64,000 nt of DNA from Scalesia atractyloides. Its lineage: Eukaryota > Streptophyta > Magnoliopsida > Asterales > Asteraceae. Under the pieces are notes generated by a model. That model made no database searches. It saw only the letters and a program-made list of their open reading frames with translations, and was not told the DNA's origin. Below, piece by piece: positions 36,520-45,954 of this stretch (positions are counted from its first letter, which is position 1; each line of letters opens with the position of its first letter). The translations under genes and the position numbers were made by a program. The stretch spans positions 71,718,157-71,782,156 of the forward strand of contig CAMTDV010000028.1 of NCBI GenBank assembly GCA_947069175.1, given 5' to 3'.

Positions 36520-36780
36520 GGTTCAAACATCTTCTTATTCATCACTTAATGGTTCAGACAGTTTGTTTCGCAAGTAGATATTTGAATGATTCAGACATTT
36601 GCCTTAAATAGTTAAGTATTATACTGAATCTAATTGGTTAAAACCTCTTATCTGAATTGGTCAGACATTTGTCTCTGAACGGTTAAACATTATACTAGTT
36701 TTTAACAGTTTAACACTTAATGGTTCAGACCTTTTACTGGTTTAGCATAAACTCATTCAGAAATTATCAAACCGTCCCTT
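36520..36780. repeat. Degenerate GGTTCAGACA motif repeats
   Basis: Variants of AATGGTTCAGACATTT recur about eight times between the two 140-bp direct repeats, with irregular spacing. Confidence 0.6.
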
Positions 36781-36787
36781 CTTGAAA

Positions 36788-36924
36788 TCAAATATCTCTA
36801 AATTATATTCATAAACAAGGAAAATCCCTCTTCATAGACAAATCTAACTCCTCGTATGCAACACTCAATTGCACTTTTATGGTTCGGAACTAAACCCTTT
36901 TAATCAAAGCATCTCAAACACATG
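36788..36924 (+). repeat. 140-bp direct repeat, copy 2
   Basis: Second copy of the block at 36341-36480, with small deletions. Confidence 0.7.
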
Positions 36925-37111
36925 TTATTTTCACTTCTCTAAGGTCACCATACATGTAAGATATCCTTTTGTAACATAAGGTCACTATTTAAACATTTAA
37001 GGTCACTATGTAAATATGCAGGATATCATCTTGTAACATAAGGTCACTATCAAAACATGTAAGATATCATTTTGCAACTAGTTGATATTTAATAGTTTAT
37101 TAATAATATGA

Positions 37112-37520
37112 GTAAAATGATAAAATCATTCTTGAGATTTCAACATTTTTACATGTTACATTCAAAATAAGTTTTTTTTTCCTTTTTGTAATTTTACCAC
37201 TAATGTTTCATTTTTGTTGTCATTTTCATTAAAATTACAAACTCATTTAAAATGTATTTGGAACGATTTTGATAGTTTACCCATTTATTTTTCTATTTTT
37301 TATCTATAAGTAAAAAACAATAAAAATAATTACAAATATAATATATGGGTAAATTGCCAAAATTGCTTATGAGTTAACGATACATTCTAATTGAGTTAGT
37401 GATTTGGACGGAAACGACAACAAAAATAAGCGTTAGAGGTTCAGTTATAAAAAAATCGTATTTTTGATTTAACAGACAAACATACTCAAACCTAAAGGAC
37501 AATTTTGATATTCTATTATA
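37112..37520. mobile_element. Foldback MITE-like inverted repeat
   Basis: The arm at about 37115-37262 is complementary to about 37370-37515. For example, TTTTTGTTGTC near 37213 pairs with GACAACAAAAA near 37417, and TTGAGATTTCA near 37130 pairs with the complement of CAAACCTAAAGG near 37487. Arms of 100 bp or more with a small central spacer are typical of long-TIR MITEs. I could not fix the target duplication. Confidence 0.5.
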
Positions 37521-38085
37521 TCAATATAATTAATTGATTCTATCAATTTATATGCATCATTGGCAAACCCATGAATTATTTTATAAAGGAAGGCATCAGG
37601 ATTTTAACCAATCTTTTAAAGCGGGCAATCGTAATATTTGCCAAAAAATATACAATTTTTTTTACAAGAGTCCTTCCCGTCAAGCTTGGTTCTAGGTCGA
37701 CTCTGATGTGATTATTCACCTCTTTAATTTCATTAATTAAATGGTAATTTTAAAATTTTAGATTAACAATACTTCTAAAATGTAGGATCCCATGGTGCAC
37801 CTTTTTAGATTTAAGTCCTTTAATAGAATCCCATGCTGAACCTTCTTAGATTTGAGTCCTTTAACTGAGCGTTATTAGTTTTTCTCACTACTAACTATTG
37901 AGTATTGATCGCTATCACTTATGACTATTACTTTGATTTTCATCACTCCCAACTTAATACTTGATGTGTTGTGTTACTTCATAGATGAATATTTCTTAGT
38001 GTTTGACTTGTGTTATTGGTAATATTAGGCTAACCCTTTGTGAATTATTAATGACTACAAGTGAATATGCTTTTAAAAGACATAA

Positions 38086-39331
38086 GAGTGGAAGGGGCAC
38101 TCCTCATCTGGGGAGTGGAAAACTTTTTGTTTAGCCAATAATTTATTTTGTCATGTCACTCAAACACTCCACTTCCCATTTTAATGTTTAAACACTAGAG
38201 GTGCTCAAATACATAGGGTTTTGATTTTTTTATATATATTTTTTTATTTTTAGAAATTATGCATTAATAAATAAAACATATTTTAAACAAATAAAACATT
38301 AAAATATAAAAATACATTTTAAAACTAAAACTAATTTAACTAATCGTCGTTGGAATCCGTCAAAAGGTGGGGTAAATCTTGTTCTCCACAAGATCATATT
38401 TTAGTCTATAATGTGTGTCTTCATCAATGAGCTCGTTATAAACATTTTCGTCGAAACGGGCTTGACTGGAGGATCACGAATATGCACTGGTGCAATCGCG
38501 TTTCCGTCGTCTTTTAGAATCATGTTATGCATAATAATGCACGCATATACGACATTCTTAATCTTTTTTACACTCACAGCACGCTTTGGTCGATTTAGTA
38601 CACCCCATTTTGCCTTTAGAACACTAGAAGCCCGTTCCACGTGTTGCCTCTTGAACTTCTTTTCTTTCACAATGTGAGGATATAGAAATGATTTCACAAA
38701 CATGGATCACGTAGGGTAGATTCAAGGCCCTCTTGAAACCATGAATTATTTGCTTGCACGTCGCTCACAATTTTTAAAAACAACCTTTTCGACATACGAA
38801 ACCTATGACGGAAAATATCTTCGTTGAATTTGGGATCCTCGGCAAAATAATCTGCCACAAGGGTTTCGTGGCCTTTCTCTCGATCTCGACGGACAATTTT
38901 CTTTTTTCTAGAAGTACCCGTGTCTTCTAGCGCGGCGGCTTCCTTAATAAGATTTTGGAAAAAAAACTAAACTACCATCGCTTGAGGAAGAATCATCGTC
39001 TTCACTAACATCAAATGGAATGAATAGCGGTGGTATGTCATCGGTCATTATTTATAAAACAGGGTTAAATTTTTGGAATGTAAAAGAAATGATTTGGTGG
39101 AATAGAAGTGAAAAATGGTGTTGGAGATGAGTGAAATGTGTGGGTTTTAAATAAAGAATTTTTTTTAATTTTGTAACGGCTACACGTATCAACGATCGAA
39201 ATTTTCAAATGGTCAACTTCATTTTCTCGGTGAGTATTCACCGATTTGGTGACTCAACGCATGCGGTTTTGGTGGTGGCGGCACAATGCCCGCTCGTGAA
39301 GTGAGTTACCGAAGGGGCACCCCTTCCACCC
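38086..39331 (-). mobile_element. PIF/Harbinger element with TAA target duplication
   Basis: The left end GAGTGGAAGGGGCACTCCT and the inverted right end GGGTGGAAGGGGTGCCCCT match at about 15 of 19 positions. TAA flanks both sides (38083-38085 and 39332-39334). This is the 3-bp duplication of PIF/Harbinger transposons. The inside encodes parts of the transposase on the minus strand. Confidence 0.8.
38401..39050 (-). pseudogene. PIF/Harbinger transposase, internally deleted
   Basis: From about 39050 to 38710 the minus strand encodes an N-terminal part (RRDREKGHETLVADYF, then FRHRFRMSKRLFLKI and VQANNSWFQEG). The C-terminal part begins abruptly at 38703 (FVKSFLYPHIVKEKKF, RQHVERASSVLKAKWGVL, ACIIMHNMI). 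HVERAxxVLKxxWxxL and IMHNMI are typical of the C-terminal region of the DDE_Tnp_4 transposase family. The middle of about 200 residues, with the first two catalytic Asp, is missing, and the frames do not match across the join. The protein cannot be active. The element may be mobilised only by another copy. Confidence 0.8.
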
Positions 39332-39334
39332 TAA

Positions 39335-40103
39335 GGGAAGCAAAAAATCATTCAACCGGAGTGACACAACACATAAAATGTTAAGTTAGAAGTGATAGAA
39401 GTCAAAGTGATAATTAAGAGTGATAGCAGTCAATACCCAATAGTTAAAATGATAAAATTCAATAACCCTTTTAATTAATACATGAAGAGATTTAGGTTAA
39501 AAATAGAAAGAAAAAGAAATGGGTTTGAATACTTTTATCATTAATCTAAATATGAAATGACATTTAAGTCGCACCGTCATTTAGTCTTCACAGAACATAT
39601 GCTCATTGATTTTAAAGAGATTTATTATTAGCGTTGAAAAATCACAATGGGTATCTAGTTGATTTGCTCATTTTGCTCATCTTGTATGTACTTGGACTTA
39701 TATCAATGATGCGTCAAACACTAAAACGACTCAGATTACTCGAAGCTCCATGTCACCCTTCTCATTGGTATGTAAATAATGGTGTGAATGAAAGAGAGAA
39801 GAAGAGGAGAATAAGGAGGGGTGACCAAGGGTGTGAACCTAGTAGCCACCACAAGTCTCAAGATAGTAGACAAATATCACATTTTTATTAAATTAGTGAA
39901 CACACACAAAGAGCACTAGTTTGATTATTAATTAGTTTATAGAATTTTATATCTCAAATATATATAGTGACAAACCCCAATCTTCAAAATTCTCCTACGG
40001 CTTGTACTTAGGTCAATTTTTTTAATGGAATGTATGTTCCCATTTTATATATTTCGTTTTGGAAGAAATTCCTTTCCGACCGGGTTTAAGAATCACTTTC
40101 ACA
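39335..40103. other. Upstream region of the MYB gene
   Basis: Intergenic, AT-rich. It is the probable promoter region of the gene at 40231. A short open frame at 39634-39891 has no recognisable domain. Confidence 0.5.
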
Positions 40104-40113
40104 TTTATATAAA
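40104..40113 (+). promoter_or_regulatory. Probable TATA box of the MYB gene
   Basis: TTTATATAAA lies about 120 bp before the ATG, which would leave a 5' UTR of roughly 90 nt. Assigned by sequence and position only. Confidence 0.45.
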
Positions 40114-40230
40114 TCCCCACTAGGTTTCCTAACACCCCATCATTCAAGCATTGCAAACTTTTCTCTTTTCATATTAATCCTCTCTAGTGTTACTTCCTTT
40201 TTAACTTTAATCATAAAAGCTAGCAACAAT

Positions 40231-41275
40231 ATGACCAATTCTTGCAAACAAGAGATGGATCAAGAGCTTAAAAGAGGGGCATGGACACTTGAGGAGGACA
40301 ATCTTCTTATCCATTATATTAATTGTCACGGCGAAGGCCGTTGGAATTTGCTAGCAAAATCTGCAGGTAACGTGAAAAAAATAAGTGATAAACATCGTGG
40401 TCTATATGCATAGGATGTTTTGCGTCTTCGATCCTTGTTGGTTTCTGACTTTTGGTTTTTCCAGGATTGAAAAGAACAGGAAAAAGTTGTAGATTAAGAT
40501 GGTTGAATTATCTTAAACCAGACACAAAGCGCGGAAATCTCACACCAGAAGAACAACTTGTGATCCTCCAACTTCATTCCGAGTTGGGTAATAGGTATAT
40601 TCTGTTCTACCATACAAAGAGTTATATTTATGTTTGTTTCCATATGTGTTGTGTATAAAAATACCATTTACTTTAAATTCTAGATGGTCCAAAATCGCGC
40701 GCCATTTGCCTGGAAGAACAGATAACGAGATCAAGAACTATTGGAGAACACGGGTACAAAAACAAGCTCGCCACCTTAAGATCGACGCTAGTAGCAAAAG
40801 GTTTGTAGACGCATTACACCGATTTTGGATGCCAAGATTACATGAGAAAGTGGAGCAAGATTCATCATCATCCGTATCAAATTCAACTTCTTCTACTCTA
40901 ACCATGGAAACCGATCAAAACAAATCAAGCACTAATCCAAAAACCGAACAAACCGTATTCACATCATTGTCCTCACCACAACCAAGCCATAACGAGCCTA
41001 TCAACTCCGGTTCAAGCATTTGTGCATCAAATTCTAGTGGGAATATGTTGCCTGAGATGTCACAACTCTATTGGGACAATACTTATGCCTTGTATAACTA
41101 CTCGTCACTCCAAAACATTGATAGTTATAATGTGGATATAAATGGGTTAGACATGATGTGCTTCGGATCCGATGACATCTCGACGCTAAACTTCCAGATG
41201 GTGGACAATGACGGGATACGAAGTGGTGACATGGCACCTGCCACATACTGGAACATGGATGAATTATGGCCTTGA
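40231..41275 (+). CDS. R2R3-MYB transcription factor, subgroup 20-like
   Basis: Three exons: 40231-40366 (136 nt), 40465-40594 (130 nt) and 40684-41275 (592 nt), with GT-AG introns of 98 and 89 bp. The spliced frame codes for 285 residues. The R2 repeat (about residues 14-63) has Trp18, Trp38 and Trp58. The R3 repeat (about 67-114) has Trp90 and Trp109, with the usual loss of its first Trp. LKRTGKSCRLRWLNYLKPD, PGRTDNEIKNYWRTRVQKQA and the following RFWMPRL (about 135-141) place it with Arabidopsis MYB2/62/78/108/112/116 (subgroup 20). These are nuclear regulators of stress, hormone and anther responses. The C-terminal half is Ser/Asn-rich and ends in an acidic YWNMDELWP motif, probably an activation region. 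The 130-nt second exon and intron phases are canonical. The exact orthologue cannot be told from sequence alone. Confidence 0.93.
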
Positions 41276-42494
41276 TTTATGTTGCAAAAAATGAGAGCTT
41301 GACTAATTATTCCTATCAGTTACTCGAACTAATTATAGAAGATCTGATATTATATATTTAGATAGGACCTTTACTTTAAATTGTAAGAGAGTTCAAGCAA
41401 CCTCTAATCCTACAAGTATACTCATACGTATCACTACTAGAAAACTCAGCGATTGTGATTAACATTTACGATGAGAAAACATGAAATTACGACCGGTTGC
41501 AATGATGAGTTTTTTAGTAGTGTCATGTATTTTTTTCTTACATTTTTTATAAAAAAAAAAAAAGAAGTTTCATTTGTATTCATTAACTTTTGTGTGTTTT
41601 GGAGTCAATTGGTCGCCCGATGTTTATCCAAGTTCCATTCTACACATGTATATGAGAATATCTTTTGTATGACTTGTCCACTTAAAGCTTTCTGCGTTGG
41701 TTCAATGGTACCGTCTGTACCTTTTGATTTTTTAGTGAGAAAAATCTTTACATAATCAAATAAAAGTTCTACTTTTTCTAGTAATGATGTTAATGGCACA
41801 TATTTGGATTAGGATCAAATTTATTATGCATATCATTGTTGGCTTTCCTATTACGATTCTTATAATAGAAAATTTAAAGTAAGGTCATTACAATAGCATG
41901 ACGGTGTTACAACGGTAGTGCAAATATAAAAGAGAAACACTAGAGAAAAAAATAATATATATTTAATTATAGGTAAAATCCAATATATTTAAGACCAAAA
42001 GTATGTATTCTTCTATAAATCCTTTTGTTCCATCTATTTAAAAATAAAATAATAAATTCTATACGTTTGTTGATTATTTTTATGTTTTATTTGGAATTTA
42101 CCACGTGTGTTTAAATGATGTATTTGGTAATATTTTGTTAAATTAAGGACATAGGATTGCTCACTAAAGATATGTTCATAGATGTAGCCTTAAACCATAT
42201 CAAGAAAAGATCATATCAAATCATTCTTTAGATCGTGAAAGATGCGACCGAGTTGTTTATTGGAAATTTGTGGGTAAAAGGTTCACCCAAGACGAAACAA
42301 TAATTCTTAATGAAAATTTTATTTATTATTAGGAAATATAATCAATTTTCAGAACTTTTTATACCCGTATGTCCAAATATTTTATAGAGTAAGGTGGTTT
42401 ACAATACTACTTGCACGTTTACTTGGTGTTTAGAGCAATACTTGCACGTCTATGTGTCAAAACAAAAATATGTGCAAGTGTGAACATATAGTGA
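41276..42494. other. Intergenic region downstream of MYB
   Basis: The 3' UTR and spacer. It contains a 91-bp CACTA-like inverted repeat at 41432-41522. No other gene seen. Confidence 0.5.
41432..41522. mobile_element. Miniature CACTA-like inverted repeat (91 bp)
   Basis: The left end CACTACTAGAAAACTCA and the inverted right end CACTACTAAAAAACTCA match at 16 of 17 bases. CACTAC is the hallmark end of CACTA transposons. No clear 3-bp target duplication is present. It lies about 160 bp past the MYB stop and may fall in the transcript. Confidence 0.6.
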
Positions 42495-42918
42495 TAAGAG
42501 CACCTCTAACACAATGTCCGGTACGTTGGTTTAGAATCCAGACTGCTAGAAACGGATGAGGTGAAGATGGAGAGGCTGATGTTGAGTGGTTTGGTCCGCT
42601 CAAACGGACTTGTCTGGTAGAGAATGGGCCACTTGATAGGGTTTGGGTTAAATAAAAATAAACCCTTTTTGTATGTTTCTTAAAAAAAGTTTTATGATTA
42701 ATAAATAAATTAAAGCTAATAAAATTATACATAAAATATATATAAACAAATTACGTAGAAATTAAATAAACCTAATTAAACTATTACATATACCTAATTA
42801 TAATATTACACAACCTAATTTTAATATTACAGAAAAATAATTAAAAATAATATCGAACACTAAAATTAAAATATTAATTAGTCCAAATTAAACACATAAA
42901 AGCCATAACACACCCATC

Positions 42919-43106
42919 CTAATCATCTAGGTTGGACTTTGGAGATTGACACTCTACAATCTCTATTACGACCGTCCGACCTCGCGTCTTGACGACAACG
43001 TCCGAAGTAAGGAAATGAAGGGTACGGTTCATCGTCCACCGGTGATAGGTATTCCTCACCCGGGTAGGTTTCGTACCCTTTAGCTCAGCTGGACACAACT
43101 TGTGTT
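42919..43106 (-). pseudogene. Coding relic of element A, split by a solo LTR
   Basis: On the minus strand, sequence from about 45530 to 45355, joined to 43106-42919 after removing the LTR and one target duplication, keeps one reading frame. It includes PPPPEEYDDPYPLIDEVLNL, then YDYTMSQLQFD, one stop, then YPGEEYLSPVDDEPYP. The acidic, Pro-rich sequence is not a domain I recognise. It may be a remnant of an element-encoded protein or chance. Confidence 0.35.
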
Positions 43107-43310
43107 GGACGTGTAACATTTGCGTTAAACGGGTTCTAAAACCCGCCGTTTAAGATTAAGTATTTATTAAATGCTCCATTACTTATTCATTTATTTTATA
43201 ATTGGTGTTGATTAATGGTTAATAAATAAGGTATATAATTAAAATAATAAATAAATAAAATAAATAATATTAACTAATGAAACCTAAAAATAATAAGAAA
43301 AGAATATACG

Positions 43311-43380
43311 GGTAGCCGGGTTGGAACCCGGGTCACCCACAAATTCACACACACAAAAAACCACTGAACCACACACACCA
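43311..43380 (-). other. Class II tRNA-like module 1, antisense, solo LTR
   Basis: On the minus strand: GTGGTTCAGTGG (D-arm/A-box-like), about 40 nt, then CCGGGTTCCAACCCGG, a T arm whose loop has TTCCAAC instead of TTCGAAC. It holds the same position and orientation as in the other two LTR families, but is more degraded. Confidence 0.45.
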
Positions 43381-43941
43381 CTTGTTTCTAAAACCGAAAC
43401 AATTAACTTTTATAATCAACCAAAGGTCAACCTGCAAAATTGAAGTTTCAAACCTGTAACTGACATCCAATTCAATCAAGCTTAATTAACGATGTCGGTT
43501 GTGAAATCACGCATAATCAATCTTGTACATCAGTTTCAATTCAGAAATTGAAACCAATTGGTCTTGTAACGGTTCGAAATCAATGTTGTTTTGAAAACCG
43601 ATTTAATGATTGAATCAAAACTGAAATAATGATTGACTATAAATATTGAATCATTTCATCACATACAACTCGCTCATACGAATTCATAAACACGCAAACA
43701 CATTGCACACTCTCTGTTCAAGATCTTTGTCGCCGGAATTTCATCGGAACAGAAAGTTAAGGTCGCGTGTGTTTGGTATAATCCTTTTGAATCTTCCATT
43801 TAAAACCTTTTAATTATCTGTGCAGAACTTAAAAAAAGTGTTTTAAATTAAACACAATCGGGTTTAAACTTCTGGGTTTTATTCATGAAGAAGAGGAAGT
43901 TTTGTTAATATATAAATATAATATAAAACGGGTTTTTAATC

Positions 43942-44015
43942 GGGTTAGACACACAGTCCAGTGGTGGACTGTGTGCGATATTAACATATACGTCCCGAGT
44001 TCGAGTCTTATGAGT
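43942..44015 (+). other. tRNA-like module 2, solo LTR
   Basis: GGGTTAGA, the perfect 10-bp hairpin CACACAGTCC-AGTGGT-GGACTGTGTG (43950-43975), then GAGTTCGAGTC (43997-44007). A run of seven T follows at about 44041-44047. Confidence 0.6.
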
Positions 44016-44110
44016 GTCCGATTCTCTGAAATAAAAACCATTTTTTTATTTTAAAACATTCAAAGCATCTTTAAGAAGTCTATAAGTATAATATAATATC
44101 AGATCATACT

Positions 44111-44182
44111 GGGTTAGACACCCAGCCCAGTTGGTAGGGCTGGGTGCAACACAGTCGAAGGTCGCAGGTTCGATCCAGGCAC
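44111..44182 (+). other. tRNA-like module 3, solo LTR (compensatory stem)
   Basis: GGGTTAGA, hairpin CACCCAGCCC-AGTTGGTA-GGGCTGGGTG (44119-44146), then GGTTCGATCC (44167-44176) and a TTTT at about 44203. The stem differs from the other families at several positions, yet every base pair is kept. Confidence 0.65.
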
Positions 44183-44279
44183 TATACACCGGTTCAATGA
44201 CTTTTAAAAACCTTTTAAATAAATAATTTCAGAAATAACCTAACTAGTATATATATGTAATTAAAATGGAGATTATTTC

Positions 44280-44353
44280 GGGTTAGACACGTAGCTCAGT
44301 TAGTAGAGCTGCGTGCACGTATACGGGAGGTCACGAGTTTGAACCTCACACGC
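44280..44353 (+). other. tRNA-like module 4, solo LTR
   Basis: GGGTTAGA, hairpin CACGTAGCTC-AGTTAGTA-GAGCTGCGTG (44288-44315, one G-U pair), then GAGTTTGAACC (44335-44345), a B box with one mismatch. Confidence 0.6.
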
Positions 44354-44908
44354 TGCCAAATTCACGCGCATAAAACCGGTTAGACCGGTCAGGTCTGACA
44401 AGATCCAAAAAAAATTTTATTACTATTTTTCTTTATTAATTTCATTTAAAAATCATTTAAAAAGGCTAAAAATAAGACTTTTTAGGTTTAGAATTACATT
44501 AAATACCACAAAAATAAATCTTAAAACCTAATAAAAAGCATTAATAGAAATGTTAACCTCAAATAAAAAATTATATATTTATCGATTTATTACGTTATTA
44601 TTTAGGTTAGTTTCCCTTGTCGGGTAAATCCTAAATCGTGCGCCATCGCTATCAATTCCAAGGAAACGCACCCACTGTGAGTGAATCTTTACAAATTCCC
44701 TTTTATTCATGTTTTGGTGTGTGTCATGTGTCATTTACATATTTCATTTACTCAAATACTAGTGCTTTTACCATTATATGAACTAACGTGCTATGTAATG
44801 TTGTTTGTTGTATTGTGTTTATTACATTTTTCTCATTTGCGTGCAATCATTCACATAGGCCCATCAGTTCCTCGATTGGATACGAGTTGAGCATCACGTG
44901 CCTCATTA

Positions 44909-44937
44909 GATCAGCTTCGTTTGATTGAGCCTTGATT
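44909..44937 (+). other. GATC/GGCTC hairpin motif, degraded
   Basis: GATCAGCTTCGTTTGATTGA then GCCTTGATT. One diverged copy of the LTR hairpin seen in the other families. Confidence 0.45.
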
Positions 44938-45359
44938 TCACAGTTCATCATTTGTCATGCTTGTGTGTGCATTGTTTGATATTATGTGGTTTGTGGTTAG
45001 ATTTACATATGCATATGCTCATAATTGGTTATTGCACATTTTTATTAAAATAAACAGTATAACTATTTCTTTCAAATGATTAAATAAGATTCACTCGCCA
45101 ACTTTTGTTGACCAAAATCTCTATTTTTACACATGATACAGGTGGACAGGTTGAAGCAAGGAACACATAGGATTTTGCCTTAGAAGAAAAATAAAGAGTT
45201 TATGAATGATGTGTTTAGAACATGTTATGTTTGTATGTTTGTTGTTAAATTGGAAATAATAAATATGAAACTTTATTATAGTAAATGTCATGAGTTTTGA
45301 TGAAAACCCAATCATGCCCCGACTAACATTTCCGCTGCGGGTCAGGGTGTGACAGGACG

Positions 45360-45954
45360 ATCAAATTGTAGTTGAGACATGGTGTAGTCATACACCAAGT
45401 TCAATACCTCATCTATTAGAGGATATGGATCATCGTATTCTTCCGGAGGTGGTGGGTTTGCAGGTCGAGGAGGGTTTGTGAGATGAGGGTTTGGCCGAGC
45501 AGCATTACAACGCTAACGAACGAGACAATCGCCTGAGGTTCGACTGTCCGACTACACCACTTTGATTATAACAGCCACTCACACCTTCGAATTAGTTTGG
45601 TGTTTGTAGTGAATTGTGAAGCGAGATGTGTATTTATAGGGACTGGAAAAATAACCGTTGGAACAATAAGCGTTTGAAAAAAATCATCGTTGGAACACTA
45701 ACAGTCTGAGAATAATAAATATAAAATAAATAATATAAACAATTTTTATTATTATAAAAGAAATACAATTATTATTTATATAATTTATAAATGGAAGACA
45801 TAAATTATAAATAGTTAAATCAAAGGAAAATTAGATGATTAGGTGGAGGTTTCAAATGGTTTAGTGTTGTGGGAAAAAAGTAGGGTTTAGATTGGTTGTG
45901 GTTTGAAATGATGTGGCATGTTAAGCATGCAGTCTGGATCTTGGACCACCTTTA
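45360..45954 (-). other. Right part of element A between solo LTR and element B
   Basis: Holds the other half of the split coding relic (about 45530-45355) and, near 45930, the inner terminal-repeat sequence ATCCAGACTGC in inverted orientation (GCAGTCTGGAT on plus). No other gene seen. Confidence 0.5.

Larger units (their letters stand above)
35578..38082. other. Intergenic spacer
   Basis: AT-rich. No gene is supported. It contains a duplicated 140-bp block, a degenerate GGTTCAGACA-type repeat and a foldback inverted repeat, listed separately. Confidence 0.55.
43112..45354 (+). mobile_element. Solo LTR (2243 bp) of a chromovirus family
   Basis: Starts TGTAACATTTGCG, ends GGGTGTGACA, and is flanked by GGACG on both sides (43107-43111 and 45355-45359). 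There is no internal domain. The start, the end, the CACTCGCCAAC block and the four tRNA-like modules show it is related to, but distinct from, the LTRs at 52817 and 8034. Confidence 0.92.

Noticed and set aside
39634..39891. 85-codon open frame upstream of the MYB gene
   Set aside because: No domain, ordinary spacer composition, no relation to the MYB exons.
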